Program-made: the position numbers and the translations under genes
NCBI GenBank assembly: GCA_003427395.1
Contig: BFEA01000866.1
Coordinates: forward strand, 213,981-277,980
Length of the DNA stretch: 64,000 nucleotides
Direction: 5' to 3'
From: Chara braunii
Lineage: Eukaryota; Streptophyta; Charophyceae; Charales; Characeae
Shown here: in pieces, positions 54,401 to 64,000 of the stretch
Layout of the letters: the number at the start of each line of letters is the position of its first letter
How positions within the stretch are numbered: position 1 is the stretch's first letter
The notes under the pieces: generated by a model
Databases searched by the model: none
The model's input: only the letters and a program-made list of their open reading frames with translations
What the model was told of the DNA's origin: nothing

Positions 54401-55860
54401 CAACTCACTCTCATTTCTAATGCAGCCTCGCAGGTGTTCAAACATGCTTATAGGGTTGAGAGGGATAAGACAGAGTTTTCTGAAATTGCAGAGAAGTCAT
54501 CGGTTAGGGATGATACATTAATGGAGTATTGCGAGACTATGTGTATGCTATCAGATTTTGAATGGTGTCGAACCATGTTTAGAAAAACTTATAGTTGGAT
54601 GACGAAAAGTGAAGGGGTCGATAGGCAACCTTGACGTAGTGAACATTTGACTTGGAATGAAGAGGAGGGGAAGTCGTTGACTAACACTGCACCTTATGAG
54701 ACTCTATAAAGTACTATGATAGACTTCATCAAGTATTGTCCTCGCCCACTCTTTACAGAGAGGATTTGATAAATTTTCAATTAACCCTATCGTATATTTT
54801 ATAGAAGCAATAAGAATAACTACCTTGTTTAGCCTATGAGTGTTAATCTAGTCGATAGATTGAGATACAGTTACAATATTGTCTAACACTTGTTTTCCTT
54901 GAACAAATCCGGATTGGTCAGGCTGTACTAATTTGTGAAGAAGTGGGTTAATGCGGTAAGCCAACGTTTTTGTTATGATTTCGCTGTGGACGTTTAACAA
55001 CAGAACAATTTGCAAAAAAATTTGAAGTTAAAAAAATATTTCATAAAAAAATAAATCCTTTATATTTAACATTATCATTCCAATGTTCGTCCAATTCTAA
55101 AATTTTCAGTTTCCGTCTAAAAATGAGTTTTCCCTTTCAAGTACATTTATTTATTGAAGATGGAATGTAAACCTGAATAAGTTTTTTAAATTTCGTAATT
55201 AAACCTTTATTATACTACAACAAATATATTCTAAGTTATATTGTATTAACTTATTTATGATTGGAGATCCTTATATAGAATGACAATCCAATTAAAATAT
55301 TTCATAAATTTACCCAAACTTTCACTTCATCTCTAACATGCAGTTCAAATACGAATGGATACTCCATTCCTTGAAGGAAAGTTTGTACATAAAAGGAAAT
55401 TTTTTAAAAGTGAATTTTTTTTTTAAAGATGGAATAAAAATTTAAAATTTAAAATTTAATTTTACTACAAAACTTTTATTTAATTATGAAAATAATTATG
55501 TTAAAGAGAGATATAGGACGGTAATTTCAGACATCAGATTTGTCTCTTTTCTTGTACAGTAGGGTGATTATACCTTTTGCGGTACGGGGTTCGTAAGGAA
55601 AATCCTTCAAAATTTGGTTAAATATTCTTATTAGATGTGGGACTATTAGAGATAAGAACCTGATATTAATTCAACTGGTAGGTCATCTGGGCCTTGGCAT
55701 TTTCCTTTGACCATGCAACTAATTGTTTCTGTTAATTCAGATAATGTAAAAGGGGATTTCATCGAGGAAAATTTTACGTCCGGAAGGATACGGTGTATTG
55801 AACTTCATAGGAAGTTTTTAAATGAGTGGGTATGGGAGAGTTGTGGTCCTTTTATGAAGT
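54401..55860 (-). pseudogene. LINE-C ORF2, reverse transcriptase (split by MITE)
   Basis: Minus strand, right to left. 55770-55510: 'GPDDLPVELI', 'GIITLLYKKRDKSDV' and 'NYRPISL'. Then the MITE at 55500-54998. Then 'SEIITKTLAYRINPLLHKL' and 'PDQSGFVQGKQVLDNIV' directly left of it. The first catalytic Asp region is destroyed ('IASIKYTIG' where FDxxKAYD is expected). The RQG box survives as 'SLRQGCLSTPSLFVI' (54635-54624) and the YADD box as 'LTDDFSAI' (54507-54493). The inter-domain order is textbook for LINE RT. Confidence 0.8.
54998..55500 (-). mobile_element. MITE family M1, copy 7, inserted in LINE-C RT
   Basis: The insertion point is fixed by the RT reading, which runs 'NYRPISL' on one side and 'NVHSEIITKTLA' on the other. 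The element therefore spans 54998-55500. TTAA occurs at both edges, fitting a TA, TTA or TTAA target duplication. Confidence 0.88.
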
Positions 55861-56089
55861 GAGTAGGCACTCGTAAAAGAGCCTTACATATTCACAAAGT
55901 TCTTTTGAGTACTTAGTTGAAGGCTTAGTGACTCGGAGGTCATCAGGGTGGTTAAAGTGAGTAATGCGGGAGGTGTTCTTAAGGTATTGAACCACAGATG
56001 CCGTTTGTGTGGTTAGTTTGTCCATATGAAGGATTTTGGCAACACGTCTGTGTTTGTCCCAAATGTTGTGATTTCTTAATTTGATGTTT

Positions 56090-56289
56090 TGTTATTCTTG
56101 TATAAGTCTGGATCTATTGCGTCTTGTGGCTATTTCAGAAAATGCAGAATTCATGACTTTGTTTTTTAAGTTCGTTAATTTTCTCTTAATTTGAACTTCT
56201 TCGAACTTGTCGTTGATTGCCTTAACTCTTGAAATGAGGCTAAGCTGGTTAAAAACAAGGGTAAGACCTTTATCTAACCAAATCCCCAC
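56090..56289 (-). pseudogene. LINE-C ORF2, linker after endonuclease
   Basis: Short open frame with a Lys/Arg-rich helix ('INDKFEEVQIKRKLTNLKNK') typical of the LINE endonuclease-RT linker. Confidence 0.5.
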
Positions 56290-56449
56290 ATTGTCAAATA
56301 GTGTTGTGTTGGATCTCTATTCTTCCCATGTTTGTCAGATTCGATCTACTACTCCCGGGTCCTCCAGCACTTGGAGGCTAAGTCTGAAAATACCTCTTCC
56401 TCATGTCACTTGAGGGTCCATGTTAAGTGGAACGTGGACCGGCTTGTGG

Positions 56450-57150
56450 TCAGAGAGGGTGTCATTCATTGTATGGGCTTTATTGATTAATTGAAGAGCA
56501 TCATTATTGATAAGAATTGAGCGTAACCTCGTTTTTGTGAAAATGCCTCAATCTGAGGGAGTGGAGGAAAACCAGGTGTAGGAATAAGTGTCTGGGTGGA
56601 GGGATCGACATGGGTCAAAGACACTATTATCCATCATAAAATCATTAAGGGCCGCAGATTCGGATGGGTGAGACAGTGGGGTGTTTGAATCTAAGAGAGG
56701 GTTGGGGACAGTGCTCCAATTCCCACCTAGAATCAAAAAGTCAGCATGTGGTATAATATTATTGAGTGAGTTAATAAATTGTACTTTGACAGAGCGGTCA
56801 ACAGAAACGTATATAGACATGTAGCACCAAATCTTGTTATTAAGTTCAAATATGGTCCATGACTAGAAGCCAAGAGGGTTAATTTTTGTATCTCTAATAT
56901 GAGATTCTAATTTCTTGTGGATCAGGATACCAGTGCCTCCCTTGGAGCCTTTGACGGAGTCCAGGTTTGAGGTTCGTTCCACCATGGCCACATAAAATCC
57001 AATTTATCCTGCGATAATTTGGTTGCTTATAGCATAACGACGAACGCTCGATTGAAAGTGGATATATGCTTTCAACCTCGACCGTCTATGTTTACTACTA
57101 TTGTCTACTAAGCCGTTAGTGTTCCATGAGGCTACAACTAACCTACTGTC
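56450..57150 (-). pseudogene. LINE-C ORF2, AP-like endonuclease
   Basis: Starts with 'LVVASWNTNGLVDN' (family: xxxSWNVNGL). It continues 'GSKGGTGILIHKKLES' (xxGGVAILI) and 'ADFLILGGNWSTVPNP' (family: xxLGGDFNxVxxP, here with Asp-Phe-Asn altered to Asn-Trp-Ser). Then 'YSYTWFSS' (YTWxs). Key catalytic Asp lost, so inactive. Confidence 0.75.
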
Positions 57151-57162
57151 CATTCACGACCC

Positions 57163-59297
57163 CTACCTGATGCCCTGGTTGGATAGGCACCCTGGGGCGT
57201 TTGGCTGGTTTGTGGTAGGGGTGAGACTCAAAAGATCCCAAAGAATCTTCATCGACTCCAACATATACTTAGGGAAGATAGAACGTTCCTTAGGGATGAG
57301 AGCATCCAACTCTGCGATGACGTCTACTAGGATACCATCCCTTAAAGTATAATAAGAGTTCATATAATTTTTCTTTTTTATTGTCTTCTTGAACCAGCCA
57401 GTGGGTGCCCAAAACAGTCTCTGTTTCAAGTTAGCGACGAGAGGGTGAACCCCAGGGAGAGATGTAGCTTTCAGACTCATGCTCAGTATTGGATGCATCT
57501 TGCCTGTTTGACCCCTCTTGTATGTTGTGGAACAGGGCATGTTTGGGATAGGGCGCACTAAGTACCGTTTGTCCAATGTCTTTCTTGTTGCCTGCAAAAA
57601 TTCTATAGGCAGAGGAAAGGTACCGGAGGCTAGTGCAGGCATGAATATGTTACCGTTGTCATTTTGCTACACCAGCATCACCGTACCTATGTTAGATTGC
57701 TTAAAGATGAGTGACGGGATAATATTCTGGGACTGTTGCGTAGTCGTGGGTAGGACTGGTCCCATAAGGGTGGGGGGTCTACTGGGTTGTGCATCCTGTC
57801 CCATCACTTGGTCTTCCATCCTCATCTTTTTCTGTGCTTGTGTGGAGGGAGACCTCGAGTCGTGTGTAGTTCATTATCAACCCTGATGTTTGCAAATCCA
57901 GAGGGGTGGTGGGAAATGAGTTTCTGCTTGTTCCTTGTTCCCTGCGTGAAAGTTATCTTCCCCAGATTATGTGATGGCCGTAATCTTTGACTCGTTTGGT
58001 ATGACCAGAGGGCGTCTGGGGTCAACTATTGCTTCTGGTCCACCTGACACTTTCATATATGCAATTGAAAACCCGATGTTGGATGAACCAATTGGTTTCC
58101 ATCCTAATTTACCCTTTGCATTGTTCGCTGATTTTTTGCCACTTGATTGAGAATTGAAGTCTCATTCAAAGGAGTCAGTGAAGTCGTATTGAGGGATTCT
58201 GGAGCTGCGTCCTGCAGGTACCTATTGCCAATGGGAAAATGATTATTTTTTCTCTTTGGACGAGGGTTGTTGTAACTTGCTGTCTCGCGGACGAAAGTCG
58301 TTCCATCTATGGTTTCTGTTTGACCTTTTGTTGAAGACAAACTGTCTGGATGTCGGGTAGGAAGATGGACTTGGGTGCGAAGGACTCAGAGGAGTTCTCT
58401 TTTTGTTTATTACCTGATTCTGATTTACATTAATCTATGGCGTGTCCATACTTGAAACATATGTCACATAATGGACATGGTTCAAGTTTGTGGCCATGTC
58501 TGTTGCAATTCCAGCACCATGGGTTGTTCGAATTGACAAGATTTGTTATAAGATAGTCCTTTCCAGTCCAAACTTTCAAGTGAGATTTGAAACTTTCCTC
58601 TACATTTGGGTGAAGTTGATACTTCATATTTCGAAGTGTGGGGTCATCAAGATCCTTGATTGAGTCAAACTCCTTTACGATTTTTCCCATCACATCTTCG
58701 ATCCCAGTTATAATGCAGACTGATGCTGCAATGAAGAACCGCATAGCCATTACCCAGTAGTTATTTCCCTTGCTTCTTTTCTTTTCGGATTCCATTCAGT
58801 GTGTGGTAACCATGGCCTGAAAACAAAGCATAGTTCCAGTTGTTTCCTTCCTTGTTTTTTATCTTCTTTTTTTGGTGCAACAACCATTCAACCACTTTCA
58901 TACTCTTGCCAAGGTTAGTCGTTTGTCCGTTCCCTTCGAAATGTGTTGTTCCTTCAGTGTCGTTAGTTATTTTTCGGTGAGAGTCGATTTTTCTATATAG
59001 CGGATTTGGTCAAGTTTTTTGTCATTAGACCAATTTTTAGTTTCTCCCTTGAAGACAATTGCAACAGTCATTTTTTTTTAGAAAGTCATTCTGAACCTGT
59101 TGAAAGTTTTCCTGAGGACGGATTTTAATGCAGTCGCCATCGTCGTTGACAATGGTTTCCACGTATAATAAGACATTATGGGACAGATGGTCCAGGAACC
59201 AGTCGCTCGTGATCTCATTCAGTTTTTTAATTTCTTCATTCATCGATTGTGTAGCATAGGTTGAGCCAGGTGGGATGTGATCCATGTCTTGTATCAT
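57163..59297 (-). pseudogene. LINE-C ORF1 with CCHC knuckles
   Basis: Starts at ATG 59297. The first open piece (59297-59037) includes 'EITSDWFLDHLSHNVLLYVE'. A second piece (58795-58430) ends in two zinc knuckles, 'CWNCNRHGHKLEPC' and 'CDICFKYGHA', as in plant LINE ORF1. Later pieces (58340-58104 and 57642-57163) are linker sequence. Several frame changes separate them. Confidence 0.65.
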
Positions 59298-59397
59298 CTT
59301 TGATCGGTCAATTGTCCTAGTGACGGTGGGGGGATAAAGTGGAGGGTAGAGTGACGAAGATAAAATTGAGAGTTCGAGGCCGACCTAGGTGGAAGGC

Positions 59398-59575
59398 GCA
59401 TCACTGGTTTAAGAATGAAATATTGATTAATAAACAATTAAAATAAATTTAATTGAATTAATAGTAACAAAATTATTAAATTAATAATAAGGATTGATTG
59501 AATAAGTAATTTGGTAAAAATCTGCTAACGAACGATTGATAACATTGTGGTGTCTATAAATAGGTACTCCATGAA
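59398..59575. repeat. AT-rich dispersed repeat, copy 1
   Basis: Shares AATTGAATTAATA, GATTGAATAA/GATTGGATTAA and CGATTGATA-CA-TG-GGT(A/G)TCTAT with 61185-61300, in the same order. Confidence 0.6.
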
Positions 59576-59639
59576 GATAGCAAAATATTGAATAAGCAAG
59601 TATCGAAAACCAATTATTAGCGCATTAATGGTTTTAAAA

Positions 59640-60681
59640 AAAATACTAATGAATAAGGAATTAAACCACCAGTATACGCCCCTAACCTTGTAGAAAAGTA
59701 AGCTTGTCGCCACAAGAGAAATTCGAGGCTCGGGGCCGGCCAAGTGAAGTGACGGGCAAGTAGGCTTGTGGACCCATCGAAAACGGGCAACTGGACCAAA
59801 GCTTTCCTGCTTGTTCTGTCTGCCCGTGTATTTCCACATTCACGTACAGAACCAACTAGCGCGGGGATAACAAAAAAAAAAGAGTGAAAAAAAAAGAAAG
59901 GAAAAAGAAAAATGAGAAGCACTGGGCCTGATAGCACAAAAGACAAAAAAAGTGGCAATGGATCTTTCCATATTCTAAGTTTTTTGGGTCTTCTTTTTTT
60001 GGATTTGGCCACATTCCTGGGCCATATTCGAGGGACCTCAAAGAATATTTATGGTTTAGGTGCCCTGCCAGCAAGCCAGGGTATTTTTCAACTGTTTCTG
60101 GTAGCCCGTTACTCTCAGTGCACGTATCTACCGTCTAAAGCAGTCTTTATGCATCCAGGGGCATGCCTTTGGGGGCAAGCAACCCCCAACCAGTTACTGG
60201 CGCCTGTCATCACGGAGTGCCAACAAAATAAGTGGAGATACGTGCCCAGAAGAGAAAGGCACCCGTTTTCACGGGGATGCCAACCTTTTTGAAAGTATGA
60301 CCATTGTTGTGCTGTTTTTTTTTTTCTTCATGAATCTCTTATCGTTTTGGGGTAGATACGAACGCATTCCTTTGAGGGACCATGACCTGACTGAGATGTA
60401 TCCTACTGCAATTGCCGCCAACCTTAACAGAAAACGCCAGAGTTCTTTATTTTTTTTTAATTTTTTTTTCATAGTTGCTGTATCTCTTTGAAACCACCTA
60501 TATCTGGTGCTCAAATTCGGCCAGATACAGGGCCTGGCTTTGTGGAGGGTTTGGCTGCGGTGGCACACAAGTGAAATCGATAGCCTTCCAATGTCAAACT
60601 ATAGTGGCGGGTACTGATGCCACCGTTTACTTTCTAAGCAGCGGTACCGATCTCTTTTAGGCTCGACAAAATTCAGATTTA
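59640..60681. other. Unassigned stretch with the TTAAACCACCAGTA motif
   Basis: The motif at 59661-59676 is the reverse of that at 271-286 and may mark a repeat end. The rest has T-rich tracts at about 60317 and 60450 and no recognised gene. Confidence 0.4.
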
Positions 60682-61145
60682 GGGCATCGTTAGACACTCC
60701 TTGGGGACGTGAAATCCACAAGGACGTGCTCGTTCCACCTGTCCTTGGGGACGAAATTGAAAAAGAAATGTGAAAACGCCACAAGGAAAATTCCTTGTGG
60801 CATCCTTGTGGCCCCANCCATTTCTTCCTTGTGCCCAAGGGACCTCACGAGGTCCCTTGGGCACAAGGAATCCGCGTTTCACGGAGAGGAGAGGGCACAC
60901 GGGTAGATAGACGTTACAGCTGAGAATCTGGATCGTGGCGGCACCCTATTGGCTGAAGGCCTGAAGCACAACTGTTTTTTTTTCTTTTCTTTTCTTTTTT
61001 TTTTTCCTCACATCAGTCTTAGGAAATGTCCTCGGGCGACGTCCCCAAGGACAGGTGGAACGAAGAGCCCAAATTCCCTTACGAGCCACAAGGAAAATTC
61101 CTTGTGGCTCAAGGAATTCGTAAGGAGTGTTTAACGAGGCCCTTA
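60679..61145. mobile_element. Tourist/PIF-Harbinger-like MITE, 461 bp
   Basis: Starts GGGCATCGTTAGACACTCCTT (60682; quoted in part as GGGCATCGTTAGACACTCC) and ends with the inverted GGAGTGTTTAACGAGGCCC (61142). TTA flanks both sides (60679-60681 and 61143-61145), the target duplication expected for this superfamily. Internal inverted blocks (CCACCTGTCCTTGGGGACG and its reverse at about 61038) extend the arms. Contains one N at 60818. Confidence 0.85.
60825..60870. repeat. Perfect 22-bp hairpin with 2-base loop
   Basis: 60825-60846 and 60849-60870 are exact reverse complements around AC. It lies near the centre of the Tourist-like element. Confidence 0.95.
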
Positions 61146-61184
61146 GGCTCGTACATTTAGCCTCAGGTGTATTGGTGGCTTAAC

Positions 61185-61300
61185 TCAATTAACAATAGGG
61201 AATTATTGAATTAATAATAACAATTGATTGGATTAAAGAATTAATGGGATTTTGTTAATGTACCGTTGATAGCACTGGGGTATCTATGGACAGGTCGATA
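61185..61300. repeat. AT-rich dispersed repeat, copy 2
   Basis: Counterpart of 59398-59575. Confidence 0.6.
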
Positions 61301-61439
61301 CAATGTGGGACGGCAGAGCAGTTGGGCACGTAGGAAACAATAGACGAGGAAAGAGATGATGTTGCCTACCAGGAGGAGCAATAAGATGGTTCCTAGGTAG
61401 GTCAAGGTCAAGATGGGGTGGTACCCGGGGTTGGGAGTG

Positions 61440-61815
61440 AGTGAGATCAAAGGTGAGAGTTTGAGGGGCGGAAGAGGATAGCTGAAAAGAGTGGGAGACG
61501 AGGGGCGGAGACTTTGAGGGGCGGATTATGCTCGTGATAAGAACAGCAGACTTTGGGGTGCGAAATGGCAGCTAGGGAGATGAAGTATGGGGAAAGAAGT
61601 TGGAGAAAGAGAATCAGAGTGGTGGGCAGGTATGAGGTGGATGAGGAGAGAGTGGGAAGTGAACAGGGGGCTGAAAGCGAAGGTACGGGGGTGAGAAGAG
61701 AGGGAGAGGCGAGGGTGGGAAGGATTGGTACCTATGGTAGGTGAGGGTAGGCGTGGAATGAGAATCGGAGAGGTGGGCAGGTAGGAGGTGGATGAGGCAC
61801 GAGTGGGGAGCAAAC
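61440..61815. repeat. Purine-rich duplications
   Basis: GGTGGGCAGGTA-GAGGTGGATGAGG occurs at about 61621 and 61769, and GAGGGGCGGA at about 61466 and 61513. Purine-rich on this strand, no gene. Confidence 0.7.
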
Positions 61816-62854
61816 AGGAGCCGACAGGACCCCGCCTTTCTGTCTCCCCCATGTATGATACTCAGCGCTAGTAGATCGAGAACCGATACCAGCCTCATCT
61901 GACCGAGGAGAGCCATAGCCAGGAACCCACCAGGGTCCTGCAAGACGTCGTCCCACCAAGCGTCCACGCACCCCATCAACCCTACGTCGTTTCTGCTACA
62001 CTGTCGGAAAGGTCTGGCTCTGGCCGTCTGCACTGCGCTGCTCCACTCCACTCTGCCATCTCTTACCGCCCAACCTCGCCCATTTCCCTCACTTCTGGCC
62101 ACCAGGCCGAAAATGTTGACGGTAACTGCTTCTATGGATACAAACTGCGGAAAGGCCGAGCCCCAAGAAAACAGTCAAGAAAAAAAAGGAAAAGAAAAAA
62201 GAAAACGGAAAAGATCTGAGTTCGAATCGCAGAGTGACCGGTCAGTTGGAAGACGTGAGAAATGTATGGCGCAAACATGACGTTTGGATGCATGAAACAA
62301 CGGTTCAATTTCGCAATGCACGATTTTTTTTTTTTTTTTGCACGATTTGGGTCGGCAGCGATCTTTCTTGGGAATATATAAAGGTCCTTTCCTTGATGCG
62401 AAGTTATTGGCCCCTGATTCAGGGCCTCGCCACAATACTCACGAAACGAAAAACAATTCGAGTGCATCTTCCGGCATAAAGTGCCCCAGTTCAGCCGTTA
62501 CTATTCATAGAAACGGATGTTTCTGGTCAGCTTCCACTGCAAGATGCGCTCGCACAGTTTTTGATTTCGTGAGTGGCGCGGCGAGGTCCTGAATTAGGCC
62601 CTTAGAGGCGGGCGCGGCGGAGACAGACGGCGAAGTCTCCTTTGGCCCACTGATGCAAACGCACGTTCGAGTTTTCAGTCTGGTGATCCCGCCCAGAGCA
62701 CGTTGTCTCTAGATTTCGGACACGGAAGTACGCCAGTACTTCAGGCCTCGCGCCATTACACAACACTCTCTGTGTATCTGGACTTTATATGCTCCCGATA
62801 ACTTCAAAATGTTGGATGGTCTAAACGCACCTGATGCACCTGATTTGATGAGAA
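61816..62854. other. Unassigned stretch
   Basis: Higher GC content to about 62150, then mixed sequence. Open frames here lack recognisable motifs. Confidence 0.4.
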
Positions 62855-63140
62855 AAAAGCGTCCAAATGCATGTGCATGTAGTGTAGAATGTTGAGTAGT
62901 GGAGCGAGGCTTGCTGGCGTGCTGGCGGGCCTGGGCGACGTTTTCTTTTTTTTTCTTTTTTTGTCTTTTTTTTCCTGGCGACGGCAGTTTCGATGTGCAC
63001 ACCGCCACGATCCACGAGATTCAGGGCCTCGCTCCACTACGCTCCAAATGTGGAAATGAGATCGAATCCTCCCGTAGAACATGAAAAGATACATTGCCGT
63101 ATTCATTGACTTCTGTGCGCGTGGAGTGTAGTGGAGCGAT
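62855..63140. repeat. Dispersed repeat shared with 24870-25240
   Basis: Better preserved copy. GAGTAGTGGAGCGAGGC near 62892 and the inverted CTCGCTCCACTAC near 63030 suggest an inverted-repeat element. A T-rich tract lies between. Confidence 0.55.
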
Positions 63141-63301
63141 GCCCTCAGGCTAATTTCGGCGGTGCTCCAGAAAACAAGCTGGCTCCTCCCATCCTTGCCG
63201 CCAGATTTGAGCCCTGGGCGACTGGCAGTCTGCATGTGCACACAGCCAAGATGACGTCCAGGTGCGTTATTTTCAGGCTAATTTCGGCGCTCCAGAGCAC
63301 A

Positions 63302-63540
63302 AGGTGGCTCCGCACTTCTTTACCGCCAGATTCGGGCCAATCGATTTTCAGAGATGCGCACCACTGCCGCCAAAACCAAGAACATGATTCCGTGGCTTTT
63401 TCGAATGTTCGAATTCGAAGGTGGCTCCGCACTTCTTTACCGCCAGATTCGGGCCAATCGATTTTCAGAGATGCGCACGACCTGTCTCTTATACACATCT
63501 AGATGTGTATAAGAGACAGTTTCGAATGTTCGAATTCGAA
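63302..63540. other. Adapter junction with duplicated flanks (assembly artefact)
   Basis: 63482-63519 is the same 38-bp mosaic-end junction as at 39673. Left flank 63419-63478 repeats 63302-63361. The right flank 63520-63540 repeats 63399-63419. Host sequence on the two sides is therefore joined in the wrong order. Confidence 0.97.
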
Positions 63541-63830
63541 AGAAAGGCGGCGGTACACTAAAGCGGTAGCGGAAGTGGAAGTCTGCGCCGATGAACCACA
63601 ACGTCGGAAGCGGGTGTCGTCTGCGCAGCCCGGACTCCGCCGCCTCGTCTCCTGTCGCTCCGCCGACTCGTCTCCTGCGCCTCCGCATTCTCCTTGCCCT
63701 CCTGCTCCTACTGCGACCCCACCTGTTCCGCCCTCTTCTCTTTCCGCCCGCCTTTCTTTTTCTGTATCACCTTCCTCCCTGCCGTCTTCTTCTCTCCCGC
63801 TCTCTTTTTCCCTGTTTTCCGTCCCTCCTC

Positions 63831-63834
<4 letters not shown>

Positions 63835-63866
<32 letters not shown>
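63835..63866. repeat. (TC)n microsatellite
   Basis: About 16 TC units within a pyrimidine-rich stretch. Confidence 0.95.
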
Positions 63867-63868
<2 letters not shown>

Positions 63869-64000
63869 CCTCCCTCCATGATTTGGACGCTCCAGAGTAC
63901 CGCCGCTCTGGTCTGAGGTCAGGTAACGTTGTGTAGGGGTGCATCATTGCTTCGTGAGACACATCAGACATCGTGTTTGATGGATACCAATAAACTTAGG

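Larger units (their letters stand above)
52900..59300 (-). mobile_element. LINE-C, ~6.4 kb, minus strand
   Basis: A third non-LTR element. From right to left: ORF1 with tandem zinc knuckles (59297-57163), endonuclease (57150-56450), linker, RT (55800-54400, with a MITE inside) and C-terminal region to about 53000. All domains carry stops and frameshifts. Termini are approximate. Confidence 0.75.

Noticed and set aside
62210-62245. GAGTTCGAATCGCAGAG resembles a tRNA T arm.
   Set aside because: The arm pairs imperfectly and no D arm, anticodon arm or acceptor stem can be found within 75 bases on either side.
63437-63916. Overlapping open frames on both strands at 63.4-63.9 kb, one Pro/Ser-rich.
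   Set aside because: Their starts come from the adapter junction and the rest is low-complexity pyrimidine sequence with a TC microsatellite.

Overview
The window looks like a gene-poor, repeat-dominated piece of a large eukaryotic nuclear genome of the plant lineage. I infer a charophyte alga of the Chara type: the Ty3/gypsy gag and pol proteins (gag around 'KFDDYHKTDPLQWW'-like text, RT around '[16 protein letters not shown]') and the CCHC-plus-coiled-coil protein at 48.2-46.9 kb have the flavour of predicted Chara braunii proteins. I could not run a search, so treat the species as an inference. I see no intact host gene, no rRNA, no tRNA and no CRISPR. Nearly every coding stretch is the broken remnant of a mobile element.

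Layout. 0.6-13.2 kb: a plant-type LINE (LINE-A, + strand; ORF1, then endonuclease, reverse transcriptase and a C-terminal zinc finger) split in its RT gene by a reversed, 3'-truncated Ty3/gypsy element at 5.85-11.22 kb with a 1.1 kb LTR and a primer binding site. 13.2-20 kb: low-complexity pyrimidine-rich DNA with minisatellites, two or three short inverted-repeat elements and one possible exon near 14.5-14.8 kb. 20-21.8 kb: fragments of a second LINE (LINE-B). 22.7-23.25 kb: a decayed nuclear copy of mitochondrial cox1. 24.3-24.7 kb: a decayed Ty3 RT. 26-30 kb: AT-rich MITE copies, one split by a hAT-like element with a perfect 8-bp target duplication. 30.3-32.4 kb: a 2.1 kb hAT-like element with a perfect 8-bp target duplication. 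31.06-42.24 kb: two diverged tandem copies of a 5.4 kb AT-rich segment, separated by a fragment of a Penelope-like element.

42.8-49.0 kb holds the most notable object: a Penelope-like retroelement on the minus strand, flanked by two ~0.67 kb direct repeats. Its coding part reads CCHC zinc knuckle, long coiled coil, GIY-YIG endonuclease, then reverse transcriptase and thumb. The endonuclease is upstream of the RT, and a gag-like segment is apparently fused in the same frame. The in-frame stops dividing it are all TGA.

50-59.3 kb: four more copies of the AT-rich MITE, one of them inside the RT of a third LINE (LINE-C, minus strand, ~6.4 kb). 60.7-61.1 kb: a Tourist/PIF-like MITE with a TTA target duplication. 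61.4-64 kb: short duplications and simple repeats.

Two exact 38-bp transposase mosaic-end junctions (39673-39710 and 63482-63519), each flanked by duplicated host sequence, are library adapters left in the assembly and not biology. They create false peptides and one false 99-bp repeat.
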